A DNA stretch of 33,846 nucleotides from Candidatus Methylomirabilota bacterium. Its GTDB lineage: Bacteria > Methylomirabilota > Methylomirabilia > Methylomirabilales > 2-02-FULL-66-22. Made by a program: the position numbers and the translations under genes. Below are positions 7,855 through 15,198 of this stretch, piece by piece; position 1 is the first letter of the stretch; each line of letters opens with the position of its first letter. The DNA is taken from NCBI GenBank assembly GCA_016180655.1, contig JACPAT010000028.1, positions 1 through 33,846 of the forward strand, given 5' to 3'. The notes beneath the pieces were generated by a model that had not been told where the DNA came from, searched no databases, and saw only the letters and a list, made by a program, of their open reading frames with translations.

Positions 7855-9249
7855 TCAGCGGTCTGGTGCGCTCCGCAGGCCCGAGAAATCCTCCTCGGAG
7901 GGCCCCAACGCCCCTCCGATGCTTCTCCTGATCCGATCCAGCATCTCCCCCCGCCCCTCCCGTGGCGACTGCTCCATCGCCAGGACCTGCTCCGTGACGG
8001 TCTGATTCAGTGCCAGGAGCGTGGGTGCGCCGTCCTGATCGTCCAGCTGGGTCAGGCGCTGCACCAGTCTCTGGTAGAGGGGGGAAAGGACGACCGCCAT
8101 CTGGCGCTTGTCATCGTCCAGCGCCTGGTACTCGTGGCTCAACAGGATCCTGGCGAGGTGTCGCGCAATCTGCGCGAGATCCATGGCCGCGTTGTCCTGC
8201 CGGAGGAGTCCCAGTCGCCCCTCCTGAGGGAGGAGGTTCCAGACCTCGCTGGTGACGGGAGGGACGGCCAGGAACTTCCCCCTCCGGTACCGCTGGATGA
8301 AATCACACGGGCCCCGGCCGGCCAGGTGGACGACGAGGGTGGCCACCACCCGCCGCAGGACCTCGGTCGGCATCTGGCTGAGGCTCGGGTACTCGGATTG
8401 GTGCGGTCCCAGCAAGACCTGGGCCTCCGGCAGGCTCAATTGGTCCGCCAGGATCTGCAGGTTCAGCCGCAACTCCTCCGGGGAATGACCCTCCAACTGG
8501 CGCGCCGCCTCCGCCAGTTGGTCCGGCGAGACCTCCTCCGGCCCTCCGGGAGGGAAGAATTCCCCGGGCAGCCGATCCATGGACGCCCCCAGGAGTTCCT
8601 GCAGAGGCGCAGTGAAGCCCGCAGCCTTCGCGATCTCTTGGCGGAGGCCGGCCAGCCGCTCGCCCGCCTCCGCCGGGGGCAGACGGTCCAGGGCGGGGAC
8701 GCTGGCAGCCGCATGATCGGCGAGGCGGTGGATCTCCGTCGCGGGGAGCTGCCGCAGGGCCTCCTGCATGCGGAAGTACAGGGGAAATTCGATGACGGCG
8801 CGGGGGAGCATGGCGTCATTCAGCAGGTCTGATTGAAAGCACAGGGCCAGCCGCGCCAGTTCCCGGGCAGTCCGCTCGGGATCCAGGACCCGGGGCTCCT
8901 TCGCGATCAGCTGCCACTTCTCCAGGGCGCTCATCCCCTGCAGATCGGTGTCCGTCAGCGAGTGCAGGCCTTCCCCGTCGGCGTCTCGCCTGGCCTGGAG
9001 ATCCAGGGCCGCCAGTTGGATGCACTCGGGGATGAACCGTTCGAGAAACTGGCGCATCCGCTCGGCCGGGAGGTGTTCGTGGTATCCGGCCAGGAGGGGC
9101 CGCCAGCGTTCCTCGGTGAGGGCGTCCATGAGGAACCGGACCAGCCACCGCATTTCATCCGGGTCCATGTCATCCAGGCCCTGCAGGAACAGTTGCTCCC
9201 GGTCCTCCAACTGCCGGAGCCGAGTCTCCCAGTGCTGATCTGTCTCCAC
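7855..9249 (-). CDS. conserved hypothetical protein, alpha-helical; paralogue of 17089..18504
   Basis: GTG start at 9249 with SD GGGAGG; aligned segments with 17089..18504 protein (DEMRWLVRFLMDALTEE / EELRWTVRMFADCLSPE). Confidence 0.8.
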   Translation of the reverse strand: METDQHWETRLRQLEDREQLFLQGLDDMDPDEMRWLVRFLMDALTEERWRPLLAGYHEHLPAERMRQFLERFIPECIQLAALDLQARRDADGEGLHSLTDTDLQGMSALEKWQLIAKEPRVLDPERTARELARLALCFQSDLLNDAMLPRAVIEFPLYFRMQEALRQLPATEIHRLADHAAASVPALDRLPPAEAGERLAGLRQEIAKAAGFTAPLQELLGASMDRLPGEFFPPGGPEEVSPDQLAEAARQLEGHSPEELRLNLQILADQLSLPEAQVLLGPHQSEYPSLSQMPTEVLRRVVATLVVHLAGRGPCDFIQRYRRGKFLAVPPVTSEVWNLLPQEGRLGLLRQDNAAMDLAQIARHLARILLSHEYQALDDDKRQMAVVLSPLYQRLVQRLTQLDDQDGAPTLLALNQTVTEQVLAMEQSPREGRGEMLDRIRRSIGGALGPSEEDFSGLRSAPDR

Positions 9250-9408
9250 CCGTGCCTCCCGATCGTGATTGACTACCGCCTGGATTCCCCCGCGGAACGG
9301 CTCGCCCCGGCGGGGGCCGCCCACAGGAGCCGCTGGAGCGCGCTCAGGGCGGTGTACCCGGGCCGTCCCCAGGTCCGGGTGCGAAAGGTCCAGGTGCCGG
9401 CCATCGCG

Positions 9409-10041
9409 TCACAGGCTCCAGGGGCACCAGGCCCCCCAGTTGAACTCGTAATAGTCGTCCCCCATCCACTCCTCGATGTGGACGATGGTTTCGCTGGCGC
9501 GATGGAAGTCCGCATCGAACTCGTAGGCCACGATGCTCCGTTCTTCGGAATCGAAGTAGCGGAGGGCGAACAGGCCCTCGCCCATCACGTGGGCGTCAAT
9601 CGGTCGGATGTCCTCGAAGGCCAGGCCCAGGACCTCCAGGAGGGCATACAGATCGTACACCTCTCCCTTGATGGTGAGGTCCGGCCGGCCGTCGCCCAGC
9701 AACCCATACCGCTTTTCCATCCAGTCGCGGTTGGGGGTATGGCGGCTGACCCGTGTGAGCTCGGTTCCCTTTTCCCCGGCGTAGCGAACGAATTCCAGCA
9801 GCTCCCCCGGGTGCAGCACGTGGGTGCCCTCCACTTCCTGGCCGTTGACCAGGGCGACCGCCCGGGGACTGATGTTCAGCGCCTGGGCCAGCGCGTCACG
9901 GACGCTCAGGACGGTCCGGCCGGCCAGGCTGGCCTCGAGCGCGTGGACGCCATAGACGACTTTCACCTTGCCGGCTTCCTCTTCGCAGGGCGTCGTCAGG
10001 CCCCGCGACGGCGTCACCTGTTTGAGCTGCTCCTGGGCCAC
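9409..10041 (-). CDS. hypothetical protein with ubiquitin/ThiS/MoaD-like beta-grasp N-terminal domain
   Basis: TVLSVRDALAQALNISPRAVALVNGQEVEGTHVLHPGELLEFVRYAGEKG has the beta-grasp pattern; start chosen at GTG 10041 with upstream GGAGGAGG (longest ORF begins 10077). Confidence 0.7.
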   Translation of the reverse strand: MAQEQLKQVTPSRGLTTPCEEEAGKVKVVYGVHALEASLAGRTVLSVRDALAQALNISPRAVALVNGQEVEGTHVLHPGELLEFVRYAGEKGTELTRVSRHTPNRDWMEKRYGLLGDGRPDLTIKGEVYDLYALLEVLGLAFEDIRPIDAHVMGEGLFALRYFDSEERSIVAYEFDADFHRASETIVHIEEWMGDDYYEFNWGAWCPWSL

Positions 10042-10309
10042 TGCCAGTTCCTCCTCCCCGGAAGACCCTCGCGCCAATGGGAGATGGGTGGGGCTGGATC
10101 ACGTGCGGGTCACGGCGTTCTTCGGTCTAAGAAGATGGAAGACCTGCCTTCTCCGGGCGGAGGCAGGTCAAGTGCCGGTATCATGCGGATTTACGCGAGG
10201 CGTGTCAACTGGAAAACTCTTTCCCGGCGGGATCGTCCGCGAGGGGGGCAGGGCGACCGGCGGCCTGGGTGCGGACGACGCTCCAGAAGAGCGCGGGGGG
10301 GATTCTGGA

Positions 10310-10338
10310 TTGACCGGCCCTCCGCCCGCCCGTATAAT
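10310..10338 (+). promoter_or_regulatory. sigma70-type promoter
   Basis: TTGACC - 17 nt - TATAAT. Confidence 0.75.
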
Positions 10339-10367
10339 CCGCCCCCGGTACGACGCCCCGAGCCGAG

Positions 10368-10427
10368 GGCCGCTTCCGGCCACGCGGTGCGGCACCGCGG
10401 GTCGTGCGGATTTCCGCGCAGGGACCC
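10368..10427 (+). promoter_or_regulatory. structured 5' leader with three consecutive hairpins
   Basis: GGCCG-CTTC-CGGCC; CGCGGTG-CGG-CACCGCG; GGGTC..GCGGATTTCCGC..GACCC, between the promoter and the small ORF. Confidence 0.5.
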
Positions 10428-10492
10428 AGTTTCCAGGCGAAAGAGGAAATGCACATGGCAGAAAGACAAGGAATCCACGCGGAAGGGAGACG

Positions 10493-10717
10493 ATGGCCGA
10501 CCAACCCCAGCTGGATGAACATCGGATGTTCGTCACGGAGGAGGATCATGCGGGAAGGTATGGTTTCTGCGAGATATGCGCCGATCACCACGATATGGTG
10601 CAATACCGGCTTGATGGCACCGGGAGCTTTCACCCGGAGATAAGGTGTTATCCCAGTCACCACGCCTGGCGGACCTGGCGGAAAGGCCAGGCGATCTTCC
10701 GGGTGCCCGGCGTGTAG
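10493..10717 (+). CDS. small Cys/His-rich protein, 74 aa, putative metal binding
   Basis: ATG with SD GGAAGGGAGACG; FCEICADHHDMVQYRL...HPEIRCYPSHHAW. Confidence 0.6.
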   Translation: MADQPQLDEHRMFVTEEDHAGRYGFCEICADHHDMVQYRLDGTGSFHPEIRCYPSHHAWRTWRKGQAIFRVPGV

Positions 10718-10754
10718 TCGGGTGTCCGCCGTCTTGTCGCCCCCTTACCCATTC

Positions 10755-10797
10755 CTCTCCCCCCACGGGGGGAGAGGGGGAGGAGAGGGGGGTGGGT
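10755..10797. repeat. C-rich/G-rich imperfect palindrome, G4-capable
   Basis: CTCTCCCCCCACGGGGGGAGAGGGGGAGGAGAGGGGGGTGGG; same architecture as 6710-6746. Confidence 0.6.
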
Positions 10798-10831
10798 GCA
10801 TCGGCCGACGAGTTTTGGCTCGGAGAAGGAT

Positions 10832-11422
10832 ATGCCGATCTGGATCAGTGATCGCCTGATCCTGGCATTCCCGGCGGATGCCGAGTACATCAAGGCGGAT
10901 CCCCGCGCCATCATCCTGGAGGCGGGCCAGGCGTTCGGGACGGGCACACACCCGACCACCCAGATGTGCCTCCGGGAAATCGAGGCGCAGCTCGTGGCCG
11001 GAGACCATGTCCTGGATGTGGGCACCGGGTCGGGCATCCTGGCGATCGCGGCCGCCAGGCTGGGCGCGGGAAAGGTGGTGGCCATTGACGTGAACCCCCA
11101 CGCCTGCCGGGTCGCCCGGGCGAACGTGGGCCATAACAGCCTTGATCGGGTCGTCACGGTCGCGGCGGGCACCCCGGACATTCTGGGGCGGGCCGAAGGG
11201 TTCCATCTCGTCCTGGCCAACCTGGACTCGGCGGGTGGTGCGAAGTCCTGGCTGCCGATCCTCTCCCGGCTCTGCCGGACGGGGGGGAAGATCATCCTCT
11301 CGGGGTTCCAGCCACCCGGGGAAGGGGCCGTCGTGGCGGCCCTGGGAGGTGCGAACCTTCGCCGGCTCGACCGGCGGGCTCAGGGGAGCTGGATCACGTT
11401 TCTCCTCGAAAAACAGCCCTGA
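10832..11422 (+). CDS. PrmA-like SAM-dependent methyltransferase lacking the N-terminal domain
   Basis: EAGQAFGTGTHPTTQMCLREIE...VLDVGTGSGILAIAAARLGAGKVVAIDVNPHA; SD GGAGAAGGAT before ATG 10832. Confidence 0.88.
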   Translation: MPIWISDRLILAFPADAEYIKADPRAIILEAGQAFGTGTHPTTQMCLREIEAQLVAGDHVLDVGTGSGILAIAAARLGAGKVVAIDVNPHACRVARANVGHNSLDRVVTVAAGTPDILGRAEGFHLVLANLDSAGGAKSWLPILSRLCRTGGKIILSGFQPPGEGAVVAALGGANLRRLDRRAQGSWITFLLEKQP

Positions 11423-11570
11423 GGCCCGCGTCGTTGTCGGGGAGGGTCACGGGGGAGGGACTCTTGCAGGAAAAAAGGATTCTCCTGCAGACAAGCGGGG
11501 AGTTTTCCGTTGCCGCTGACCGGTTGGGGTGGTACATATTCCTGTATTTTCTCTGGTGCTGGGAGGGACC

Positions 11571-12503
11571 GTGGCGACGCTGTTGGCGCCCGCGGGGAGT
11601 CCCGAGGCTGTGCAGGCCGCGCTGGATGCGGGGGCTGACGCCGTCTACGTCGGCCTCAAGGGATGGAGCCGCGGCGGGGCGCGGGGCGAGCTGACCTGGG
11701 AGGAGCTGGTGGCCTCCCAGCGGCGCGCCGCCACGGCCGGTCGGGAACTCCAGGTTGCGCTCAACATCATCCCGAAGCCCCCGGAACGGGCGCGGCTCTT
11801 CGAGCGCGTTCCCCCGCTCCTGGACCTGGGGATTCGCACCCTCATCGTCAACGACATCGGCATCCTGGCAATGCTCCGGGGCCGGTTCCCGGCGCTGCAC
11901 CTGACGGCCAGCATCGGCTGCGGGGCCCAGACGATCGCCGACGTGGGACTCTTCCGCGACCTCGGGGCGCATGCCGTGGTCCTGCCGGGGGTCGTCGGGC
12001 CGGAGGAGGTCGGCGAGATGGGGACCGTCCCGGGGATCGCTCTCGAGGTCATGATCCACATGGTCGAGGAGTTCGTCCTCCTCGGCAAATGCTGGATGCC
12101 AAGCCACATCCACCTGAAGCCGTCGCCCCTCCCCACCGACCCACAGGGGTTCGCGCTGCCCGAGGGGGCCGAGCGGGGCCTGCGCCAGACAGGGAGCATG
12201 AAGCGGGGCGGCGTGGGGGCCTGCTTCAAGATCTGCCAGCAGCCCTGGGAGCTTTTCCAGGGGGATCGCAGGATGGACCGACGGCTTCTCCCCAGCCGGC
12301 AGATCAGCCGCGCCGCCGAGGTTGGGGCCTACGTCGCGGCCGGTGCGGATGTCCTGAAGCTGCAGGGAAGGAGCCTGCCGCCGGAGCTCCTCGGGCCCCT
12401 GGTCCGTCGTTACCGGAATGCGCTGGACGGCCGGATGGGTGACGCGGGGACGGCGAACCGGGCGGCGGAGTTGCCGGCGGCGTGGACGGTGGTCGGACGG
12501 TGA
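11571..12503 (+). CDS. U32-family protein (U32-1)
   Basis: VATLLAPAGSPEAVQAALDAGADAVYVGLKGWSR, EEFVLLGKCWMPSH, GACFKICQQPWEL; GTG 11571 preceded by GGGAGGG. Confidence 0.88.
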   Translation: MATLLAPAGSPEAVQAALDAGADAVYVGLKGWSRGGARGELTWEELVASQRRAATAGRELQVALNIIPKPPERARLFERVPPLLDLGIRTLIVNDIGILAMLRGRFPALHLTASIGCGAQTIADVGLFRDLGAHAVVLPGVVGPEEVGEMGTVPGIALEVMIHMVEEFVLLGKCWMPSHIHLKPSPLPTDPQGFALPEGAERGLRQTGSMKRGGVGACFKICQQPWELFQGDRRMDRRLLPSRQISRAAEVGAYVAAGADVLKLQGRSLPPELLGPLVRRYRNALDGRMGDAGTANRAAELPAAWTVVGR

Positions 12504-12647
12504 AAAGCCAATCCAAAACCATGCAACCGCAGATGAAGGTCCGCCCGAGGCGGATCTTGCCAGGCCGTAACTTGTGCGAACCGGGCGGATCCGCCTATGG
12601 CGCGACAAATGAACGCGGATGGATCGGACGGAATCGAGGATAGGGGA

Positions 12648-13601
12648 GTGGACGCATTCGAATTGAACACGTCGATTGCCAACCTGCGGGACCTCTTGGC
12701 CTCGGATCTTTCCGCCTACGACGCGGTCTATCTGGGGGACATCTACTGCCGCCTCTACGAGGCGAACTTCCTGGAGCGGCCGGAGGACCTGCGGGAGGGC
12801 CTCCGTATTCTCCGGGATCAGGGCAAGCGGGCCTACCTGACGACCTATGCCGCGCCGCGGAACGACTTCCTGCCCAGGGTCCGGAAGATGCTGGAGGTCG
12901 CGGCAGGCGCGGGGGCCCAGGCGGTGGAGGTGCACAACCTGGGCATCCTGAAGATCGCCCACGAGGAGGTCCCGGGGCTGCCGATCCATGTGGGCGGCTT
13001 TGCCAATGTCTACACCGACGCCGGCGTGGACGTCCTGCGGGGCTTCGGGGCGGTGCGATTCACCCCCAACTACGAGTTGAGCCTGGACGAGATCCGGGAA
13101 ATCCTGGCCACCTCCGGGGCGGCGATGGAACTCTTGGTGCACGGCAAGATGCCCCTGGGGATCTCGGATTACTGCTTCCTCCTGGAGTACGAGGAGAAGT
13201 GGGGGATCAAGTGCCCGGACCTCTGCCAGAAGGACCTGTTCCTGAAGCAGGGGGACTGGGCCATGAAGACGGTGGGCAAGGGGATCCTGAGCGGCAAGGA
13301 CGTCTGCATGCTGGAGCACCTGCCGCTGCTTCTGGCCGACGGCCACCGGCACTTCCGGATCGAAACCGTGTCGGAGACCCCGGCATACCGGCGCGAGGTG
13401 GGGGCGGTGTACCGCGAGGCCCTGCGCCGTGCCGCGGAGGAACCCTTCCGGCAGGAGGAGCGGTGGTGGGACGTGGTCCGGGCCCACGCGCGGATCGGGG
13501 TGTGCAACGGGTTTTACTTCGGCAAGAGCGGAATGGACTACGCGGGGATCCGGCCGGACGCGGCCGGATCGCTCCTGACCATCTCGCCCTCGGCGGGTTG
13601 A
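12648..13601 (+). CDS. U32-family protein (U32-2), UbiV/RlhA-like Cys motif
   Basis: AVEVHNLGILKIA, LLVHGKMPLGISDYCFLLEYEEKWGIKCPDLCQKD; GTG 12648 after AGGATAGGGGA. Confidence 0.83.
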   Translation: MDAFELNTSIANLRDLLASDLSAYDAVYLGDIYCRLYEANFLERPEDLREGLRILRDQGKRAYLTTYAAPRNDFLPRVRKMLEVAAGAGAQAVEVHNLGILKIAHEEVPGLPIHVGGFANVYTDAGVDVLRGFGAVRFTPNYELSLDEIREILATSGAAMELLVHGKMPLGISDYCFLLEYEEKWGIKCPDLCQKDLFLKQGDWAMKTVGKGILSGKDVCMLEHLPLLLADGHRHFRIETVSETPAYRREVGAVYREALRRAAEEPFRQEERWWDVVRAHARIGVCNGFYFGKSGMDYAGIRPDAAGSLLTISPSAG

Positions 13602-13632
13602 ATTTCGGATTTTCCAACACGGAGTGGGAATC

Positions 13633-14601
13633 ATGGTTGAGCTTTTGGCACCGGCGGGCAATCTTGCAATGGTCGAGGCGGTGGTGGCGAACGGCGCCAA
13701 CGCCATCTACGTGGGGCCGCGCGGCTGGAGCCGGCGGCGGGATCGCTATGAGCTGCCCGAGGAGGACGTCCGGGAGGCCGTCCTGATGGCCCACGTCGGC
13801 GGGGCGAAGTTGCGGGTGGCCATCAATACCAACATGCAGTCACACGAGATCCCGCCCATGCTGCGCAAGATGGAGCGCTTCGTGGCCTGGGGGGTGGACG
13901 GCGCCATCATGACGGACATCGGGGCCATCGCCGAGGTCCACCGGCGCTTCCCCCATCTCACCATCCACGCCAGCATCGGGGCGAACATCCTCAACGACGA
14001 GGACGTGCGCTTCTACCGGTCCATCGGGGTCTCCCAGGTGGTCGCCGACACTAAGCTTACCCTCAAGGAGCTGGCCTCGCGCAAGGAGCAGATGGACGTC
14101 GGGATCGAGATCCTGATCCACGCCAACTACTGCTATACGTACCTGGGGAAGTGCTGGATGTCCCCTTACCACCGGCTGGAGCGGACGACGGACCCCTCCG
14201 GGAAGGACCAGTTCAAGGGGAGCCCGAACCGCGGCGGCCTGGATTACCGCGTCTGCCTGGAGTCGTGGGAGCTGTACAGCGGCATAACCCGATGGGAAGA
14301 GCGGGTCGCCCTCAAGAACGATGCGTTCTTCCTGCTGGAGGACATCCCACGCCTTATTGACCTGGGGGTCCATTGCCTGAAGATCCAGGGGCGCGAGTAC
14401 CCCGTGCCCCTGGTGGGGGATATGGTCCGGTTCTACCGGGATCTGATTGACGGCTACCTGGCCCAGCCCACGGGCCAGCCGTTCGACCTCACGCCGTGGC
14501 GCGCCACGTTAGCCCGCATCGAGGCGGGGCGGAACGTGGCCCGCGGCGAGGGCACGCGCCTGCTGCTGATCGAGGCGCGCCAGCCGGTGCCCGCCGCGTA
14601 G
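13633..14601 (+). CDS. U32-family protein (U32-3)
   Basis: MVELLAPAGNLAMVEAVVANGANAIYVGPRGWSR; CYTYLGKCWMS matches the C-x4-G-x-C-x-[LIVM]-S portion of the U32 signature. Confidence 0.9.
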   Translation: MVELLAPAGNLAMVEAVVANGANAIYVGPRGWSRRRDRYELPEEDVREAVLMAHVGGAKLRVAINTNMQSHEIPPMLRKMERFVAWGVDGAIMTDIGAIAEVHRRFPHLTIHASIGANILNDEDVRFYRSIGVSQVVADTKLTLKELASRKEQMDVGIEILIHANYCYTYLGKCWMSPYHRLERTTDPSGKDQFKGSPNRGGLDYRVCLESWELYSGITRWEERVALKNDAFFLLEDIPRLIDLGVHCLKIQGREYPVPLVGDMVRFYRDLIDGYLAQPTGQPFDLTPWRATLARIEAGRNVARGEGTRLLLIEARQPVPAA

Positions 14602-14605
14602 CGGC

Positions 14606-14674
14606 GGAAACCGGAAACTGGAAACCGGAAACTGGTGGCTGATCCAATTTCCAGCTTCTGATTTCCAGTTTCCA
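14606..14674. repeat. heptanucleotide tandem repeats forming an inverted repeat
   Basis: (GGAAACC/GGAAACT)4 followed by TTTCCAG CTTCTGA TTTCCAG TTTCC. Confidence 0.7.
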
Positions 14675-14688
14675 CAGGGAAGGCAACC

Positions 14689-14952
14689 ATGACCCGCCAC
14701 TCTGATCGCGTGACGTGTCTGAAGTGCCGGCGGGACGGACAACCCTTCCGCTACGCGGACCTCATCGAGCGCGTCCGGCTCGCCGACGACCCGGCCGACC
14801 CCAACTGCGGCCACTTCTACCTGGAGACCGTCCACATCCTGCAGTGCCCTGCCTGCGGGCATCGGCAGGAACACCTCCACAAGCGGACCCCCTACCCGAC
14901 CCTCCGCGAGGCCCAGACGCAGCTCGACGCCCACCTCCTGGGCAAGGGCTAG
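14689..14952 (+). CDS. small zinc-ribbon protein, 87 aa
   Basis: VTCLKCRRDG...ILQCPACGHRQEH; ATG with upstream GGGAAGG. Confidence 0.75.
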   Translation: MTRHSDRVTCLKCRRDGQPFRYADLIERVRLADDPADPNCGHFYLETVHILQCPACGHRQEHLHKRTPYPTLREAQTQLDAHLLGKG

Positions 14953-15005
14953 CACAGTAAAGGTCCAGAGGCCCGACCCCACACTTTAGGGTTCTTCAAA
15001 GTTGT

Positions 15006-15109
15006 AAGGCCTGACCCCCCCATCAGAAAAGTCTTCGTTGCCATGGGTCCCTCCTTGGGCCGGCCGGGGTCATGGGCTGGCGCACAATGGGCCATTGGGG
15101 TCAGGCCTT
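15006..15109. repeat. MITE/REP-like element with 13-bp perfect terminal inverted repeats
   Basis: AAGGCCTGACCCC (15006-15018) ... GGGGTCAGGCCTT (15097-15109). Confidence 0.7.
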
Positions 15110-15198
15110 GATAATTTGCTATCTGCCTTCTGTCGAACACCGGGCGTGGCGGCGCATGGTGACGCAGGCGCCCTGGGAGGGAAGAGGCGAGGCCGGAT

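Noticed and set aside
10404-10643. 79-aa ORF overlapping the Cys/His protein
   Set aside because: Different frame, Arg-rich translation; the 10493 frame has better SD and metal-binding pattern, though a leader peptide from about 10455 cannot be excluded
11394-13706. 770-aa minus-strand ORF opposite the U32 genes
   Set aside because: Antisense artefact; the U32 motifs on the plus strand are clear
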